This document shows, piece by piece, positions 34,951-43,071 of a stretch of 64,000 nt of DNA. The notes under the pieces were generated by a model. It did not search any database, was not told where the DNA came from, and worked only from the letters and a program-made list of their open reading frames with translations. Position 1 is the stretch's first letter; the number at the start of each line of letters is the position of its first letter. The position numbers and the translations under genes are program-made. This DNA is from CAYXFD01 sp964464175 (GTDB lineage Bacteria > Cloacimonadota > Cloacimonadia > Cloacimonadales > JAJBBL01): assembly GCA_964464175.1 (NCBI GenBank), contig CAYXFD010000010.1:1-64000 (forward strand), written 5' to 3'.

Positions 34951-36684
34951 ATGCTGATTAAGAAAAAACACATTACTTTGCTGCTGCTGAGTGTCATAAT
35001 GACAACTCTACTCTATAGCCAATATGATCACAAAAGGGTGATCATGAACCAGATCAGAAGGCTGGAAGCAAGGAGAGAATTTGCTCAGACTTTGCCGATG
35101 TATGAAGATCTTTTGGAAACATATCCTGAAGATGAAGATGTCATAACCGGTTATTTCAATACTTTGATCAATCTTGACAGGATCGATGATGCCGCAGAAC
35201 TGCTCGATAAATATGAACCCGTTTTGACTCCGGACAGCTATACCCGTCACCGGATTATCGTTCTGATCCGGCAGGGGAAAAGAAAGGAAGCCGGAGATCT
35301 CGGATTGAACTTCCTCCGGAGGAATGAAGGTGTTGTAAACCTCTACCGTGACTTTGCCTTTGTCTATGAAAGACAGAGGGAATTTGATACCGCTGTGGTA
35401 ATCCTCCTCAAAGGAAGAGAAGTCACCAATGATGACTATCTTTTCGCCATCGAACTCGCCCGTAATTATGATAACCTGACCAGATACCCCGATTCTATCC
35501 GGGAATATATCAAACATCTGGAAAGAAACAGCGGATTTCTTTACTTTGTTACGAACCGGATTAAGGCAATCCTTGATGAAGACAGTAAACAGATAGATAC
35601 GATCAAGGATCTTCTCGCTGCAACTGAGAATGACATCTTAGCTGAACTCTACGCCCTCTCTCTGGCACATACCGGGGATTACCAGGAAGCTCTGATTGTG
35701 TATCAAAAGCTCGATCCGGAAAAACTCAACAAATTCGCCGATGAATTGCACAAAGGGGGAGATATTGAACTGGCACGGCAAGCTTATCAAAAATACCGGG
35801 AAACAATCAACGACCCCGCTAAGTCAGCCGATGTTGCCATTAAAATAGCTCTCCTCTACATTGGAGAGAATGACCTGCAGAAAGCAAAAAACGTCCTTGC
35901 TGAAATTACTGAAGATAAACGGATTCAAAACAGACAGGTTCGCTTCCGAACAAGAGCTAACCGGCAGGCACGGGAACTGCTCGCTGAAATCGCTGTCCGG
36001 CTTGATAAACCACAGGAACTGATCCTCGGCCTTTATGATGAAGCTAAAGAATTTGCCTTCAACCGCAACGAACAAAAAGAAGTAGATCTGAAAAAGGTTC
36101 ATTATCTCACGATGTCTGAAGATTACGAACATGCCCGGTCTCTTTTGCAATCAATCCTGAAAGATGAACAGTCCGGCTCTCAAATAGCTAATTATAGTTA
36201 TTATTATGTCTTTATGCTGGAATTGATGAGTGAAAAAAACCCCTCCGATTCACTTCTTGCCGAACTGATCATCAATATTCCGGGAAGTGATCTAACAAAT
36301 GAAGCACTCTTCCTGACCGTTCTCTTCCATGAAATGAACCCGAATGTCAGAGATCCCTTTCTTAAAGCTTACAGACAGAAAAGCATTTACAAAGATAATA
36401 TGGCTTTAGAGACACTCCTCGCTATCGATGAAGCTCTTGTCGATGAAGAGATAATGATCATCTCCGGGCAGTGGGCTCTGGAAATGGGAAATACTGAACT
36501 TGCCGGCCAATTATTCTCACATCCCTTTCAGAATGATACTCTTGCCGGATATGCCGCTCTGCAGCTGGCAGAGATCAGCCGCCGGGAAGAAAAAAACTAC
36601 CGGGAAATACTGACTGCCTTCCTCTCCCAGCACCCGCTCCACGTCTTCTCGCCGAAACTAAGACTTCTCTTAACTTCTGAATAA
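34951..36684 (+). CDS. Exported TPR-repeat protein
   Basis: 577 residues. N-terminal signal or anchor segment (HITLLLLSVIMTTLLYSQ), then helical TPR-like repeats through most of the chain (FAQTLPMYEDLLETYPEDED, NLDRIDDAAELLDKYEP, DYQEALIVYQKLDPEKL, DLQKAKNVLAEI). No catalytic motif is visible. The 2-bp gap from the DUF4175-like gene and the shared envelope location suggest a protein-protein partner of that coiled-coil protein. The ribosome site is weak, consistent with translational coupling. Confidence 0.75.
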   Translation: MLIKKKHITLLLLSVIMTTLLYSQYDHKRVIMNQIRRLEARREFAQTLPMYEDLLETYPEDEDVITGYFNTLINLDRIDDAAELLDKYEPVLTPDSYTRHRIIVLIRQGKRKEAGDLGLNFLRRNEGVVNLYRDFAFVYERQREFDTAVVILLKGREVTNDDYLFAIELARNYDNLTRYPDSIREYIKHLERNSGFLYFVTNRIKAILDEDSKQIDTIKDLLAATENDILAELYALSLAHTGDYQEALIVYQKLDPEKLNKFADELHKGGDIELARQAYQKYRETINDPAKSADVAIKIALLYIGENDLQKAKNVLAEITEDKRIQNRQVRFRTRANRQARELLAEIAVRLDKPQELILGLYDEAKEFAFNRNEQKEVDLKKVHYLTMSEDYEHARSLLQSILKDEQSGSQIANYSYYYVFMLELMSEKNPSDSLLAELIINIPGSDLTNEALFLTVLFHEMNPNVRDPFLKAYRQKSIYKDNMALETLLAIDEALVDEEIMIISGQWALEMGNTELAGQLFSHPFQNDTLAGYAALQLAEISRREEKNYREILTAFLSQHPLHVFSPKLRLLLTSE

Positions 36685-36764
36685 GATAATTCTCTGATCG
36701 GGCAGCTAAGAGACAGCAAAAGATATGAAGGGAAGCAGTGGTGTTTTTAAAACACGATGAAAGA

Positions 36765-36992
36765 TTAAACTGAAATCACCTCTTTAACTTCAGGTATCTG
36801 CTCTTTTAACACTCTCTCTATACCGGCTTTCAGGGTATAAGTTGCCATTGGACAGGTACCGCAGGCCCCCTTGAGTCTGACTTCTATTACATTATCCTCT
36901 CTGATCTTGATTAACTCCACGTCGCCGCCATCAGACTGAATCGATGGTCTGACTAAATTTAAGACCTCTTCAACTTTCTCTTTCGTTATCAT
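36765..36992 (-). CDS. Nfu-type iron-sulfur carrier (NifU C-terminal domain)
   Basis: 75 residues, a stand-alone NifU C-terminal domain. It has SDGGDVELIKI and the cluster-binding pair GACGTCPMA (Cys44 and Cys47), as in small Nfu proteins that carry 4Fe-4S clusters to apo-proteins. That fits the many Fe-S enzymes in this window. GGAGG precedes the ATG. A 15-bp palindrome at 36741-36755 just past its stop may act as a weak bidirectional terminator. Confidence 0.9.
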   Translation of the reverse strand: MITKEKVEEVLNLVRPSIQSDGGDVELIKIREDNVIEVRLKGACGTCPMATYTLKAGIERVLKEQIPEVKEVISV

Positions 36993-37061
36993 AATTCCTC
37001 CAAGTTTCTGATCAAAGCAAGATTTTATCTCTTTCCTTTTCCGTAAAGTTATTTATAAAAA

Positions 37062-37095
37062 AGCCGCAAGGTTATTCAGAGAAAACCTTACGGCT
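37062..37095 (-). terminator. Terminator of the twin hsp20 genes
   Basis: A 12-bp stem with one mismatch (AGCCGCAAGGTT at 37062-37073 with AACCTTACGGCT at 37084-37095) lies 21 bp past the minus-strand stop. On that strand it is followed by TTTTTTATAAAT. Confidence 0.85.
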
Positions 37096-37116
37096 CTTTC
37101 GGTTACTATGTTTCGT

Positions 37117-37548
37117 TCAACCAACCTTAATTTCCTTGGCTGGTGATGGTTCCCTTTTCGGTATGACCAACGTCAGGACTCCATCCTCTAACTTGGCTGC
37201 AACCTTCTCGATATCACATACATCCGGAAGATTGATCGCCCGGCGATAATTGCCCTTATACCTTTCATACCTGAATACCGTCTCGTTCTTCTCACTCTTC
37301 TCTTCTTCCTGCTTACCTTCAATGGTCAGTTCATTGTTGTTATGAACCGAAATCTTGATGTTTTCCTTCTTGATCCCGGGCATGTTAGCCCTGATCACAT
37401 ACTCCTTCTCCCGTTCGGAAACGTCCATCGGCATCATCTTGTTGGCATCAGTCTGCTCCTCGGTGAAGGCATTGCTTAAAAAGTCGTCAAACAAGGAAGA
37501 CATCAAAGGAAACAGTTCTCTGTTCGATCTTGTCGTCAAAAAAGTCAT
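37117..37548 (-). CDS. Hsp20/alpha-crystallin small heat-shock protein, second copy
   Basis: 143 residues. An ATP-independent holdase: N-terminal arm (LFPLMSSLFDDFLSNAF), alpha-crystallin domain from EKEYVIRANMPGIKKENIKI to EDGVLTLVIPKREP, and the IP-containing end near the C-terminus. It lies 20 bp downstream of a closely similar hsp20, and both probably derive from a tandem duplication. AGGAGG precedes the ATG. Expression should follow the CIRCE-controlled promoter upstream of the first copy. Confidence 0.93.
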   Translation of the reverse strand: MTFLTTRSNRELFPLMSSLFDDFLSNAFTEEQTDANKMMPMDVSEREKEYVIRANMPGIKKENIKISVHNNNELTIEGKQEEEKSEKNETVFRYERYKGNYRRAINLPDVCDIEKVAAKLEDGVLTLVIPKREPSPAKEIKVG

Positions 37549-37568
37549 AATTTCCTCCTCACCGATTT

Positions 37569-38003
37569 CTAAGAGATCGTTATCTCTTTTTCCGGTTTTC
37601 TCTCTTTTTTGGGTATGGTTAGATTTAATACACCATTTTCGTGTTTTGCCTCTATTTTTTCAAAATCCCAGTTCTCCGGCAGAGCAAATACACGGCGATA
37701 ATCTCCATGATATCGCTCACAACGATACATCGTCCCGTTCTTCTCTTCTGACTTCTTATCATGCTTAGCCTCAATTACCAGATTATTCCCTTCTACATAT
37801 ACCCTGATATCATTCTTCTTGATCCCGGGTAAATTAGCACTCATAACAAATTCGTTATCCCTTTCGATAACATCCATTGCCATGAGCTTGGCATCTTCAT
37901 TATCCGTATCAAAAAAGGCATTCTGTAAGAAATCATCCAATAAAGAGCGCACAGGACGACTGACAACACTCTTTTCATCTCTTCTCATTATTGGTAATCT
38001 CAT
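37569..38003 (-). CDS. Hsp20/alpha-crystallin small heat-shock protein, first copy
   Basis: 144 residues with the same layout as its neighbour: N-terminal arm (VRSLLDDFLQNAFFDTDN), alpha-crystallin domain (DNEFVMSANLPGIKKNDIRV through ENGVLNLTIPKKER). GGAGG is 8 nt before the ATG. A HrcA-type CIRCE element lies 69 bp upstream of the start codon, so this is the first gene of a heat-inducible two-gene unit. The two copies may form mixed oligomers. Confidence 0.93.
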   Translation of the reverse strand: MRLPIMRRDEKSVVSRPVRSLLDDFLQNAFFDTDNEDAKLMAMDVIERDNEFVMSANLPGIKKNDIRVYVEGNNLVIEAKHDKKSEEKNGTMYRCERYHGDYRRVFALPENWDFEKIEAKHENGVLNLTIPKKERKPEKEITIS

Positions 38004-38071
38004 TTTACTTACCTCCTTCAGCTGTTTTCACTTCATAAAATAACCGTGTCCCGGGAAAAAGCAAATATTTT

Positions 38072-38098
38072 TTAGCAATCTTTTCCGTAGAGTGCTAA
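38072..38098 (-). promoter_or_regulatory. CIRCE operator (HrcA binding site) upstream of hsp20
   Basis: TTAGCAATC at 38072-38080, a 9-bp spacer, and GAGTGCTAA at 38090-38098. This matches the CIRCE consensus (TTAGCACTC-N9-GAGTGCTAA) at 17 of 18 arm positions, with the standard spacer. It lies 69 bp upstream of the first hsp20 start codon and should give HrcA repression. The hrcA gene is not in the window. Confidence 0.88.
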
Positions 38099-38385
38099 TA
38101 TTTCCTGAAAAGCCCTTAATTATGAGGCTTGGCTTATTTGCTTTCCCGCAAACTGGAAACAGCTTGATCAATTTCGGAGATTCTGCTGTAATAGCTTTTT
38201 CAGATAAATCCCTCGTACCGGGATTGGTGAGGCAGGGGATCAGTGGGCAGATTGATCCTCAAACTTCCCTTTCCCCTCCCTGCCAGCATTTAAAACCATT
38301 CCATTTTTGCCTTAGGGCATCAGATCTTACCCTTGATCTGATCTTATATTTCTGAGACAGATCCGGGGAATATTTCAGGCATGAC

Positions 38386-38433
38386 AGAGAGAAAAACCTA
38401 AGTCGGCTCTAACTGTCTAAGGTATTTCTCTCT
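38386..38433. repeat. Imperfect inverted repeat in the gene-free region
   Basis: AGAGAGAAAAACCTAAG (38386-38402) is complementary to CTAAGGTATTTCTCTCT (38417-38433) except at two positions, around a 14-nt loop. It is more than 400 bp from either neighbouring gene and lacks a U-run. Its role is unclear. Confidence 0.4.
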
Positions 38434-38792
38434 GATTAATCCCTTATATCCCGGTAAAATTTCAGAAACAGTGTCAAAATCTTCCATCATGGATGCTTCT
38501 TTGAGCCGTTGCAAAGAAAGCAATACTTTGTCATGAAGCTATCCAGAACAATATGAAAGAGTCTGAAAGTAATAATAACCCTCCCCTCCATACTCGACAG
38601 CAGTAAACTAAAGTATCTCTTCCGCTAGCGGGATATCTCCGCGAAAATCTATATGAAATTCGCAGCGATTCCGGGAGCTTAATAAAGGATTATCTGGCAA
38701 CAAGATACTCCATATAGTAAGTTGCCGGGAAAAAGAGATTAAAAAAATGGATAGTCGTTTGCCAATAAAGGGTTTAGAAGCATATCTTTCTA

Positions 38793-38816
38793 TTGACAAG
38801 AAAGGGGTATTATAAT
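38793..38816 (+). promoter_or_regulatory. Candidate promoter for the EF-G paralogue
   Basis: TATAAT at 38811-38816 lies 41 bp before the start codon. A TTGACA at 38793-38798 is only 12 bp upstream, too close for a standard sigma-70 pair, so the -35 assignment is doubtful. Confidence 0.35.
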
Positions 38817-38857
38817 TTTTTGATTGAAGTTGAAATAATTAACGCAACGGGGGAATT

Positions 38858-40912
38858 ATGAAGAATAATGAGATGAAACAGATCCGGAATATTGCCTTTG
38901 TAGGAGCAAGTGGAGCCGGGAAAACAACTTTAGCCGAGCATCTTTTATATCAGGCTAAAGCTACGAGCAGAATTGGAAAAGTTGAAGAAGGAAATACTGT
39001 AATGGATTTTGACCCGGAAGAGACCAGCAAGGGAATTTCTCTCAATCTCAGTATAGCCCATTTCGCCTGGAAGAATCACAAAATAAATCTGATCGACACC
39101 CCTGGAGTTGCCGATTATGTGGGTGACCAGATAGCAGGAGCTACCGCAGCAGATTCAGTTGTTATAGTAGCCAATGCAGCCGGTGGTTTTGAAGTAGGAC
39201 TGGAACAGACCTTAGAACAGATAGCTGAACGCAATAATATGTCAACAGCGATCATCATCAACCGGATGGATAATGAGCATGCCGAATATGACAAAACTCT
39301 GGAATTAATCAAAGAGAATCTGGGTATTTCCCCAGTTCCGATCATCATACCGATAGGTAAAGAAAATGCTTTTGAAGGTGTAATCGACCTCGTCAAAGAA
39401 AAGGCATATATAAATAACAATTATACGGAGATACCTGACAATTTGAAAGAACAGGCGTCAGCTGCGAGACTGCAGCTTCTGGAATCTATCGCTGAAACCG
39501 ATGAGACCTTACTGGACAAGTATCTGGAAGCAGGCACTCTCACTAATAGTGAACTCCAGGAGGGATTACGAAAAGGTCTTGCCGGCGGATCATTGATCCC
39601 CGCTTTCTGCTGTTCTGCAGGCACAGAGGTCGGAATAGTCCCGCTGTTAGATGCTTTTCTGGAATATCTCCCCTCCCCTGCCGACAAGAATGTCATCTCG
39701 GTTCTGGAAAACGGAGAACAAAAAGAGATGGAGTGCAGCGAGAACGGACCAACTTTAGCTTATCTTTTTAAATCAGTAGCCGACCCGGTTACCGGTGACA
39801 TAGGTTATGTCAGGGTGTTATCAGGAACCTTAAAGCCTGGTATGGACGTATATATTCCGGAGAAAGAGAGTAAAGACAAGATCAGTTCAATGTATTATTT
39901 ACTTGGTAAACAGCGAAAAGAGGCATCTGAGATCAAAGCAGGAGAGATCGGAGCATTAGTAAAATTGAAAGTAGCCCGGGGCTTCAACACAATCACCGAT
40001 CCTAACAGCAAGCGTTGTTTTATTCAGCCTCTCTTACCGACACCGGTTTACTGGAAAACCATCAAAGCGGTTAATCAGAGTGATGAAGATAAGATCGGAA
40101 CTGCTTTGACGAAGCTGATCGATGAAGATCCTACCCTGAAATTCGAATTGAACAAAGAGACTCTGGAGAATGTTCTTGCCGGGATTGGAGAGCTGCAGAT
40201 CAATATGATCCAAAAGAAATTAAGGAATCGCTACAAAATCGACACAGAGTTGAACGATCCCAAGATACCCTATAAAGAGACAATCACCGGAAAGGCCGAT
40301 GTTCAATATAAGCACAAAAAACAGTCCGGCGGCAGAGGTCAGTATGGCCATGTACATCTAAGAGTTGGTCCCAAACCGCGGGGTGAAGGATTCGAGTTCA
40401 TCAATTCCATCGTCGGCGGGACAATCCCGAGCAAATTCATCCCGGCAGTCGAAAAGGGTGTTGTGGAGACTATGGTTAAAGGGATTATTGCAGGATATCC
40501 TGTAGTTGACATCTTCACAGATTGTTATTATGGAAGCTATCATGATGTTGACTCTTCCGAGCTGGCTTTCAAACTTGCTTCTTCCCAGGCTCTCAAAAAG
40601 GGGTTTAAGGACGCAAATCCGATCATTCTGGAGCCTATCTATGAGATTCAGATAGTCATCCCGAGTGAGTATATGGGTGATGTTATGGGTGATATCTCTA
40701 CCCGCCGCGGTAAGATACTCGGGATGGAGCAGAAAGGTAAGAAGCAGATCTTAAATGCCCATCTGCCCTTATCGGAGTTGTTTTCTTATTTTCCGAACCT
40801 CAAATCACTTACCCAGGGCAGAGGAAGATTTAATCAGAAGTTTTCTCATTACGAAAAGCTTCCTGAGGAGCTAACTCAAAAGATCATTGCTGCCTATGAA
40901 GAGAGTGAATGA
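38858..40912 (+). CDS. EF-G-like translational GTPase (EF-G2 type paralogue)
   Basis: 684 residues with the five-domain EF-G layout. The P-loop is GASGAGKTTL (16-25) rather than the AHIDAGKTT of canonical EF-G, and the switch I region reads TSKGISLNLS instead of ERGITI. DTPGVADYV and NRMDNEH are the G3 and G4 motifs. Domain IV carries KKQSGGRGQYGHVHLRV and domain V has MGDVMGDISTRRGKILGM. These signatures fit the EF-G-like (FusA2/EF-G2) group, whose role in elongation or recycling is not settled. It is not beside rpsL, rpsG or tuf, further supporting paralogue status. GGGGG precedes the ATG. Confidence 0.88.
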   Translation: MKNNEMKQIRNIAFVGASGAGKTTLAEHLLYQAKATSRIGKVEEGNTVMDFDPEETSKGISLNLSIAHFAWKNHKINLIDTPGVADYVGDQIAGATAADSVVIVANAAGGFEVGLEQTLEQIAERNNMSTAIIINRMDNEHAEYDKTLELIKENLGISPVPIIIPIGKENAFEGVIDLVKEKAYINNNYTEIPDNLKEQASAARLQLLESIAETDETLLDKYLEAGTLTNSELQEGLRKGLAGGSLIPAFCCSAGTEVGIVPLLDAFLEYLPSPADKNVISVLENGEQKEMECSENGPTLAYLFKSVADPVTGDIGYVRVLSGTLKPGMDVYIPEKESKDKISSMYYLLGKQRKEASEIKAGEIGALVKLKVARGFNTITDPNSKRCFIQPLLPTPVYWKTIKAVNQSDEDKIGTALTKLIDEDPTLKFELNKETLENVLAGIGELQINMIQKKLRNRYKIDTELNDPKIPYKETITGKADVQYKHKKQSGGRGQYGHVHLRVGPKPRGEGFEFINSIVGGTIPSKFIPAVEKGVVETMVKGIIAGYPVVDIFTDCYYGSYHDVDSSELAFKLASSQALKKGFKDANPIILEPIYEIQIVIPSEYMGDVMGDISTRRGKILGMEQKGKKQILNAHLPLSELFSYFPNLKSLTQGRGRFNQKFSHYEKLPEELTQKIIAAYEESE

Positions 40913-41065
40913 TCATCAAAATCTGTGAATTGAAGAGTAGTCTTAACAACCGTTTGATAACAAAAGAGCTTTTGCAGAACAAGCTAAAACAACCAAAGAA
41001 TTCTGCCTGGTCAATTAGAACAGATTGAAGTCTTTGCCAAGAAAAACTGAGCAAGGAGAATAAGT

Positions 41066-41815
41066 ATGTCAGGTCATAATAAATGGAGTTCCATCAAGCA
41101 TAAAAAAGGGGCAGCCGATGCCAAAAGAGGAAAACTCTTTACCCGTTATACCAGAGAGATCATAACGGCAGCAAGAAGCGGTTCCGGTGATGTAACCAAT
41201 AATCCGCGGCTGCGAGCAGCAGTGGCAGCTGCAAAAAGCGTCAACATGCCCAATGCCAATATTGAAAAAGCGATTAAAAGGGGAACCGGTGAGATCGAAG
41301 GTGCTGTCTATGAAGAATTTATTTATGAAGGATACGGGCAGAATGGTGTCGCTATCATGGTTGAGGTTATGACCGATAACAAGAACAGGACTGTCGCCGA
41401 AGTACGGCATGTTTTTTCAAAATATGGTGGTTCTCTGGCAGAAAGCGGAGCTGTATCCTGGGTCTTTAATCAGAAGGGTTATATTGAAATAGAGGCACCT
41501 GACATGAACGAAGATGATGCTATTATGACCGCCCTGGAAGCCGGAGCTGAAGATGCCGAGTTTGAAGACGGAGTTTTATCTGTTTACACGAGTGTCGGTG
41601 ATTTTCATGTGGTCATGGGATATCTGGAAAAAGAAGGCTTCTCGATCAGTAAAGCTGAACTGACCAGAATACCAACAACAACTGTTGATGCCGATGATGT
41701 AGCTTCTCAGTTGATGAGATTGATAGATAAGCTGGAAGACCTTGATGATGTACAAAAGGTTTTTGCCAATTTCCGGATATCAGATGAACTCTTGAACAGG
41801 CTGGCTGAGAATTGA
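41066..41815 (+). CDS. yebC: YebC/PmpR-family regulator or translation factor
   Basis: 249 residues, full length for the family. N-terminus SGHNKWSSIKHKKGAADAKR is diagnostic; GTGEIEGAVYEEFIYEGYGQ and LAESGAVSWVFNQKG follow. Members are described as transcriptional regulators and, more recently, as factors relieving ribosome stalling. AAGGAG lies before the ATG. It overlaps ruvC by 4 bp, the classic yebC-ruvC-ruvA arrangement. Confidence 0.94.
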   Translation: MSGHNKWSSIKHKKGAADAKRGKLFTRYTREIITAARSGSGDVTNNPRLRAAVAAAKSVNMPNANIEKAIKRGTGEIEGAVYEEFIYEGYGQNGVAIMVEVMTDNKNRTVAEVRHVFSKYGGSLAESGAVSWVFNQKGYIEIEAPDMNEDDAIMTALEAGAEDAEFEDGVLSVYTSVGDFHVVMGYLEKEGFSISKAELTRIPTTTVDADDVASQLMRLIDKLEDLDDVQKVFANFRISDELLNRLAEN

Positions 41816-42291
41816 TCTTTTTGGGCATTGACCCCGGCAGCCGCATGTGTGGTTACGGACTGCTGGAAACAGAGAGACGTAAAATCACGGCTGTCGGTTA
41901 TGATGTTATCAAATTAGACCCAGCAGCCACATTATCTGAGCGGCTTGCTGCTATTTATCGTGAGATACTGCTAATAATCAAAGAGAATAAACCTGATATC
42001 GTCGGATTAGAGACCATCTTTTACGGAAAGAATATCCAATCAGCTTTTACCCTTGGTCAGGTCAGAGGGGTCATTCTTCTGGCAATTGCACAGGAGAAAG
42101 TATCATTAGCGGAACTTTCACCCCGTGAGGTAAAAAAAGGTGTTACGGGAAATGGTAATGCCTCCAAGCAGCAGGTTCAGTATATGTTACCCAAGCTTCT
42201 CGGCCTGAAAATTGATAACTTGCCGGATGATGCAGCCGATGCCCTTGCTGTAGCTTACACCGTTTATAACAATGAAAGATTCAGGAGTTAA
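41812..42291 (+). CDS. ruvC: Holliday junction resolvase RuvC
   Basis: 159 residues. Metal-dependent endonuclease cutting Holliday junctions with RuvAB. The first catalytic Asp is in FLGIDPGSRMCGYGLL; the Glu is in IVGLETIFYGKN; the C-terminal acidic residues are in DDAADALAVAYT. The start is TTG, overlapping the yebC stop (TTGA), and no closer ATG exists before the catalytic motif. ruvA follows after 3 bp. Confidence 0.93.
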   Translation: MIFLGIDPGSRMCGYGLLETERRKITAVGYDVIKLDPAATLSERLAAIYREILLIIKENKPDIVGLETIFYGKNIQSAFTLGQVRGVILLAIAQEKVSLAELSPREVKKGVTGNGNASKQQVQYMLPKLLGLKIDNLPDDAADALAVAYTVYNNERFRS

Positions 42292-42294
42292 GCA

Positions 42295-42924
42295 ATGTTT
42301 TCATTCCTCAGGGGGAAACTAAGTGAAAAGACTCCGATGAGAGTAGTTATCGATTGTAATGGTGTCGGTTATGAGGTAGGTATTCCGCTGAGTACTTATG
42401 AGAAACTGGGTAATCCCGAACAGGAGATCAGCCTGCATGTTCATTTAGCAGTATCCGATGATGACTTGAAGCTTTTTGGTTTCTTTTCTGTAGAAGAAAA
42501 GGAGTTATTCCGTCTTCTCATTACTATAAGCGGCATCGGACCGAAGATCGCTCTTTCGATCCTGTCGGCGATGAGTATAACGAACTTTGTGAAATTCGTC
42601 CGAACGGAAAATGATCAGGCGCTGACTGTCATTCCCGGTTTGGGCAAGAAAACCGCCCAAAGATTGATTCTGGAGTTGAAGGACAAGCTTGCTTCCTTAC
42701 CGGCCTTGACGATAACCGGAGCAGCGGTTGAAGGGATCGAGAAATACATTCAGGAAGCAGAGAGTGCCCTGGTTACGCTGGGATATAAACAAACAGAGAT
42801 CAGTTATGCCATAGAAGATTTGCTTAAACAGGAGATAAATATCGGTTCTTCTGAAGAGCTGATAAAAATGACGATACAGAACATGTATAAAAAGCGTTCG
42901 CGGGGAAAAGCGAAAACACGCTAA
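42295..42924 (+). CDS. ruvA: Holliday junction DNA helicase subunit RuvA
   Basis: 209 residues. It binds the four-way junction and loads RuvB, which is not in the window. Visible: N-terminal OB domain (GVGYEVGIPLSTYEKL), helix-hairpin-helix domains (LLITISGIGPKIALSILS and VIPGLGKKTAQRLILELKDK) and the C-terminal domain III (ALVTLGYKQTEISYAI). AGGAG lies 7 nt before the ATG, inside the end of ruvC. Confidence 0.94.
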   Translation: MFSFLRGKLSEKTPMRVVIDCNGVGYEVGIPLSTYEKLGNPEQEISLHVHLAVSDDDLKLFGFFSVEEKELFRLLITISGIGPKIALSILSAMSITNFVKFVRTENDQALTVIPGLGKKTAQRLILELKDKLASLPALTITGAAVEGIEKYIQEAESALVTLGYKQTEISYAIEDLLKQEINIGSSEELIKMTIQNMYKKRSRGKAKTR

Positions 42925-43071
42925 GATAATAGAGAAATGTAATGACAGAAAAGACTCAAGATATGAAGATTGTTTATACATGGTAAAAGGGATGATAAAC
43001 ATCATTATTGGGAAACCTCAGTCTTGCAGCTGCCTTGAAGATAACGAATGAATAATTATGGTGAATTATAG

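Larger units (their letters stand above)
38099..38857. other. 759-bp gene-free region between hsp20 and the EF-G paralogue
   Basis: No convincing protein-coding frame: the longest (38092-38355 plus strand, 38608-38799 minus strand) lack ribosome sites and recognisable sequence. Contents that can be supported are the hairpin at 38386-38433 and the -10-like site before the EF-G paralogue. I looked for RNase P, SRP RNA, tmRNA and tRNA motifs and saw none. It could be a decayed gene or an unrecognised RNA. Confidence 0.5.
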
